From Streptomyces sp. NRRL S-1022 (GTDB lineage: Bacteria; Actinomycetota; Actinomycetes; Streptomycetales; Streptomycetaceae), in contig NZ_JOIU01000059.1 of assembly GCF_000720135.1 (NCBI RefSeq), forward strand, positions 1-6,307: a DNA stretch of 6,307 bases, written 5' to 3'. Shown here in pieces: positions 5,177 through 6,307 of this stretch. The notes beneath the pieces were generated by a model, which saw only the letters and a program-made list of their open reading frames with translations, was not told the origin of the DNA and did no database searches. A program made the translations under genes and the position numbers. Position 1 is the stretch's first letter, and the number at the start of each line of letters is the position of its first letter.

Positions 5177-5294
5177 CTATCGGAGAAGGACCCGATCATC
5201 GTCCGGCGAGTGTCAACAACGCTCGTGATCAATACATCTGGAGCGTGTCCGATGGGTCGTGTGACCGGCGGTTGGCGAAAACGTTCCGGCTTGT

Positions 5295-5741
5295 GTGGGG
5301 CGGGGCGATCTCTCTGACGCGCCGTGGGCTCGGTTGGAGCCGCACCTTCCGAAGAACGTGGGACGGGGCGGGCGGTGGAAGTGTCATCGCAAGGTGATCA
5401 ACGGCATTCTCTTCCGCCAGCGCACCGGCATCCCCTGGCGCGACCTGCCGACGCGCTTGGGGAAGTGGAAGACCTGTCACGACCGGCATCGGCGCTGGGC
5501 GGCGGACGACACCTGGGAGAACGTGCTGCGTGCCGTCCAGACCGACGCCGACGCCGAGGAACGTATCGACTGGAACGAGGAACGTATCGACTGGAGCATG
5601 GTCGGCATTGACTCGACGACCTGCCGGGCCCATCAGCATGCCGCCTGGCTCGAGGGTGTCCGCCGCGAATTCCAAGGAAACGGATCCTGCCCGCTCAGCA
5701 TCGCCCCGACGAGGCTCTCGGCCGGTCCGGGGGAGGTCTGA
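5295..5741 (+). CDS. IS5-family transposase, first frame (OrfA)
   Basis: The GTG at 5295 starts GRGDLSDAPWARLEPHLPK, the usual opening of IS5-type transposases (DUF4096-like N-terminal domain). GRWKCHRKVINGILFRQRTG and PWRDLPTRLGKWKT follow. The first catalytic aspartate is D106 in MVGIDSTTCRAHQHAA. Directly before it, residues 88-101 contain a duplicated EERIDW block from a 21-bp tandem repeat. After HQHAA the sequence WLEGVRREFQGNG departs from the usual AGARR-type stretch. The frame continues to a TGA at 5739-5741, but the conserved DEALGRSGGGLTTKIH is read in the next frame, so a -1 shift (or a lost base) is needed near 5672-5705. The domain splits over the overlap with OrfB (5612-5741). 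Confidence 0.8.
   Translation: MGRGDLSDAPWARLEPHLPKNVGRGGRWKCHRKVINGILFRQRTGIPWRDLPTRLGKWKTCHDRHRRWAADDTWENVLRAVQTDADAEERIDWNEERIDWSMVGIDSTTCRAHQHAAWLEGVRREFQGNGSCPLSIAPTRLSAGPGEV
5556..5597. repeat. 21-bp tandem duplication inside the transposase
   Basis: Positions 5556-5576 and 5577-5597 match at 20 of 21 bases; the only difference is AAC versus AGC at the end. The repeat keeps the frame and adds seven residues (EERIDWN then EERIDWS) right before the catalytic strand that carries D106. Confidence 0.9.
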
Positions 5742-6196
5742 CCACGAAAATTCATCTCGTCGGAGACCGCGGCTGCCGGCCCCTGGCGGTGCTGATCACG
5801 CCAGGGCAGTGGGGCGACGCACCTCAGTTGATCCCGGTCCTTGAGCGCGTTCGCGTACCACGGCCGGGTGGCGGTCACCCGCGCACCCGGCCGGATCACC
5901 TCAGCGGCGATAAGGCGTACTCGTCCCGTCGTATCCGCCGGTACCTGCGCAGGCGCCGGATCAAGCACACCATCCCCGAACCGAGGAACCAGCGGGCCAA
6001 CAGACAGCACCGTGGCAGCCGGGGCGGTCGGCCCACCGGCTTCGACAAGTCGCTCTACAAGCGCAGGAATGAAGTCGAGCGAACGATCAACGCCCTCAAG
6101 GGCTTCCGTGCCGTAGCCACCCGATTCGATAAGAGGGCATACTTCTTCCACGGCACCGTGACCGTCGCAGCCATTCGCCTCGGGCTGCGCTCATGA
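5612..6196 (+). CDS. IS5-family transposase, second frame (OrfB)
   Basis: The frame is open from 5612 to the TGA at 6194-6196. Family-like sequence starts near 5690 with AQHRPDEALGRSGGGLTTKIHL, then PLAVLITPGQWGDAPQLIPVL. The second catalytic aspartate is in SGDKAYSS (codon 5909-5911). The catalytic glutamate is in YKRRNEVERTINALK (codon 6077-6079), which fits the Y-(2)-R-(3)-E-(6)-K signature of IS4/IS5 DDE transposases. FRAVATRFDKRAYFFHGTVTVAAIRLGLRS is the usual end. There is no good start of its own, so it should be made as a fusion with the first frame by ribosomal frameshifting. I see no classical slippery heptamer in the overlap, so a dead, frameshifted copy is equally possible. Confidence 0.8.
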   Translation, partial: LDDLPGPSACRLARGCPPRIPRKRILPAQHRPDEALGRSGGGLTTKIHLVGDRGCRPLAVLITPGQWGDAPQLIPVLERVRVPRPGGGHPRTRPDHLSGDKAYSSRRIRRYLRRRRIKHTIPEPRNQRANRQHRGSRGGRPTGFDKSLYKRRNEVERTINALKGFRAVATRFDKRAYFFHGTVTVAAIRLGLRS

Positions 6197-6228
6197 CCCG
6201 CCGCACGGCCCTTACAGGGGCTAACACA

Positions 6229-6307
6229 ATGAGGTGGATCGCCGCTGACTGCCGTGTCTGCAGTAGAAGTCGAGCGTTCAACCTGAGTGTGGAGAGCTCG
6301 CCGTGGG
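6229..6307 (+). CDS. Possible start of an unknown gene, cut by the window end
   Basis: An ATG at 6229 has AGGGG (6216-6220) 8 nt upstream and opens 26 codons to the window end, beginning MRWIAADCRVCSRSRAFN. The codons are not strongly GC-biased at third positions and no family is recognised. It lies just outside the insertion sequence and may be chance. Confidence 0.2.
   Translation, partial: MRWIAADCRVCSRSRAFNLSVESSPW

Larger units (their letters stand above)
5241..6212 (+). mobile_element. IS5-family insertion sequence (IS427-like), about 970 bp
   Basis: The element is defined by its two-frame transposase (5295-6196). The left boundary is placed at GAGCGTGTCCGATGGGTC (5241-5258), 54 bp before the transposase start. 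The right side, right after the stop, reads GACCCGCCGCACGGCCC (6195-6211). Its complement resembles the left end with a two-base gap: CGTG-(TC)-CG then GGGTC. These are degenerate terminal inverted repeats at best. No target duplication is visible. Boundaries are therefore approximate. The length is typical of the two-frame IS5 subgroups. Confidence 0.6.

Noticed and set aside
4741..5232. Minus-strand ORF of 163 residues
   Set aside because: It mirrors the plus-strand membrane-protein region, where the ribosome site, hydrophobic helices and Arg-rich tail argue for the plus strand.

Overview
The window is very GC-rich, with strong G/C preference at third codon positions. It carries several protein families typical of actinomycetes: a SCO5918-like protein, a small MerR-type regulator beside a 67-residue cold-shock protein, and an IS5-type transposase. 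Together these point to Streptomyces or a close relative. I saw no tRNA, rRNA, CRISPR array or replication origin.

Left part (1-883). The window opens in the C-terminal tail of a basic protein, probably a DEAD-box RNA helicase. A broken CBS-domain gene follows, with its middle missing and its two halves in different frames. Next is an intact SCO5918-family gene, closed by a perfect 15-bp hairpin.

Middle (884-2077). About 1.2 kb holds no gene I recognise. It has one doubtful minus-strand ORF, a set of 14-bp-period GCAGTACC repeats beside a 9-bp hairpin, and a short operator-like palindrome.

Cold-response part (2078-3073). A small MerR-family regulator and a canonical CspA-type cold-shock gene lie in tandem on the plus strand. 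Conspicuous hairpins sit before, between and after them: one ahead of merR, two mutually exclusive ones behind it, a U-tract hairpin in the csp leader, and an 18-bp terminator behind csp. The gene types at both ends of the window (helicase, CBS, SCO5918-like, MerR, CspA) resemble a cold/RNA-remodelling set, apparently split by the empty middle stretch.

Right part (3039-6307). A minus-strand gene of unknown function appears frameshifted. It is divergent from an intact hemolysin III/PAQR membrane protein (TrhA). Next comes a small two-helix membrane protein broken by one extra A. The window ends with an IS5-family insertion sequence whose transposase is split over two frames and carries a 21-bp internal duplication.

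Overall this looks like a decaying accessory region. Three genes are broken and one IS may be broken, while the MerR/CspA pair, the SCO5918-like gene and trhA remain intact. I did not find a clear new multi-gene system. The best candidates for undescribed biology are the structured leaders of the MerR-Csp pair, the 14-bp repeats, and the SCO5918-like orphan family.
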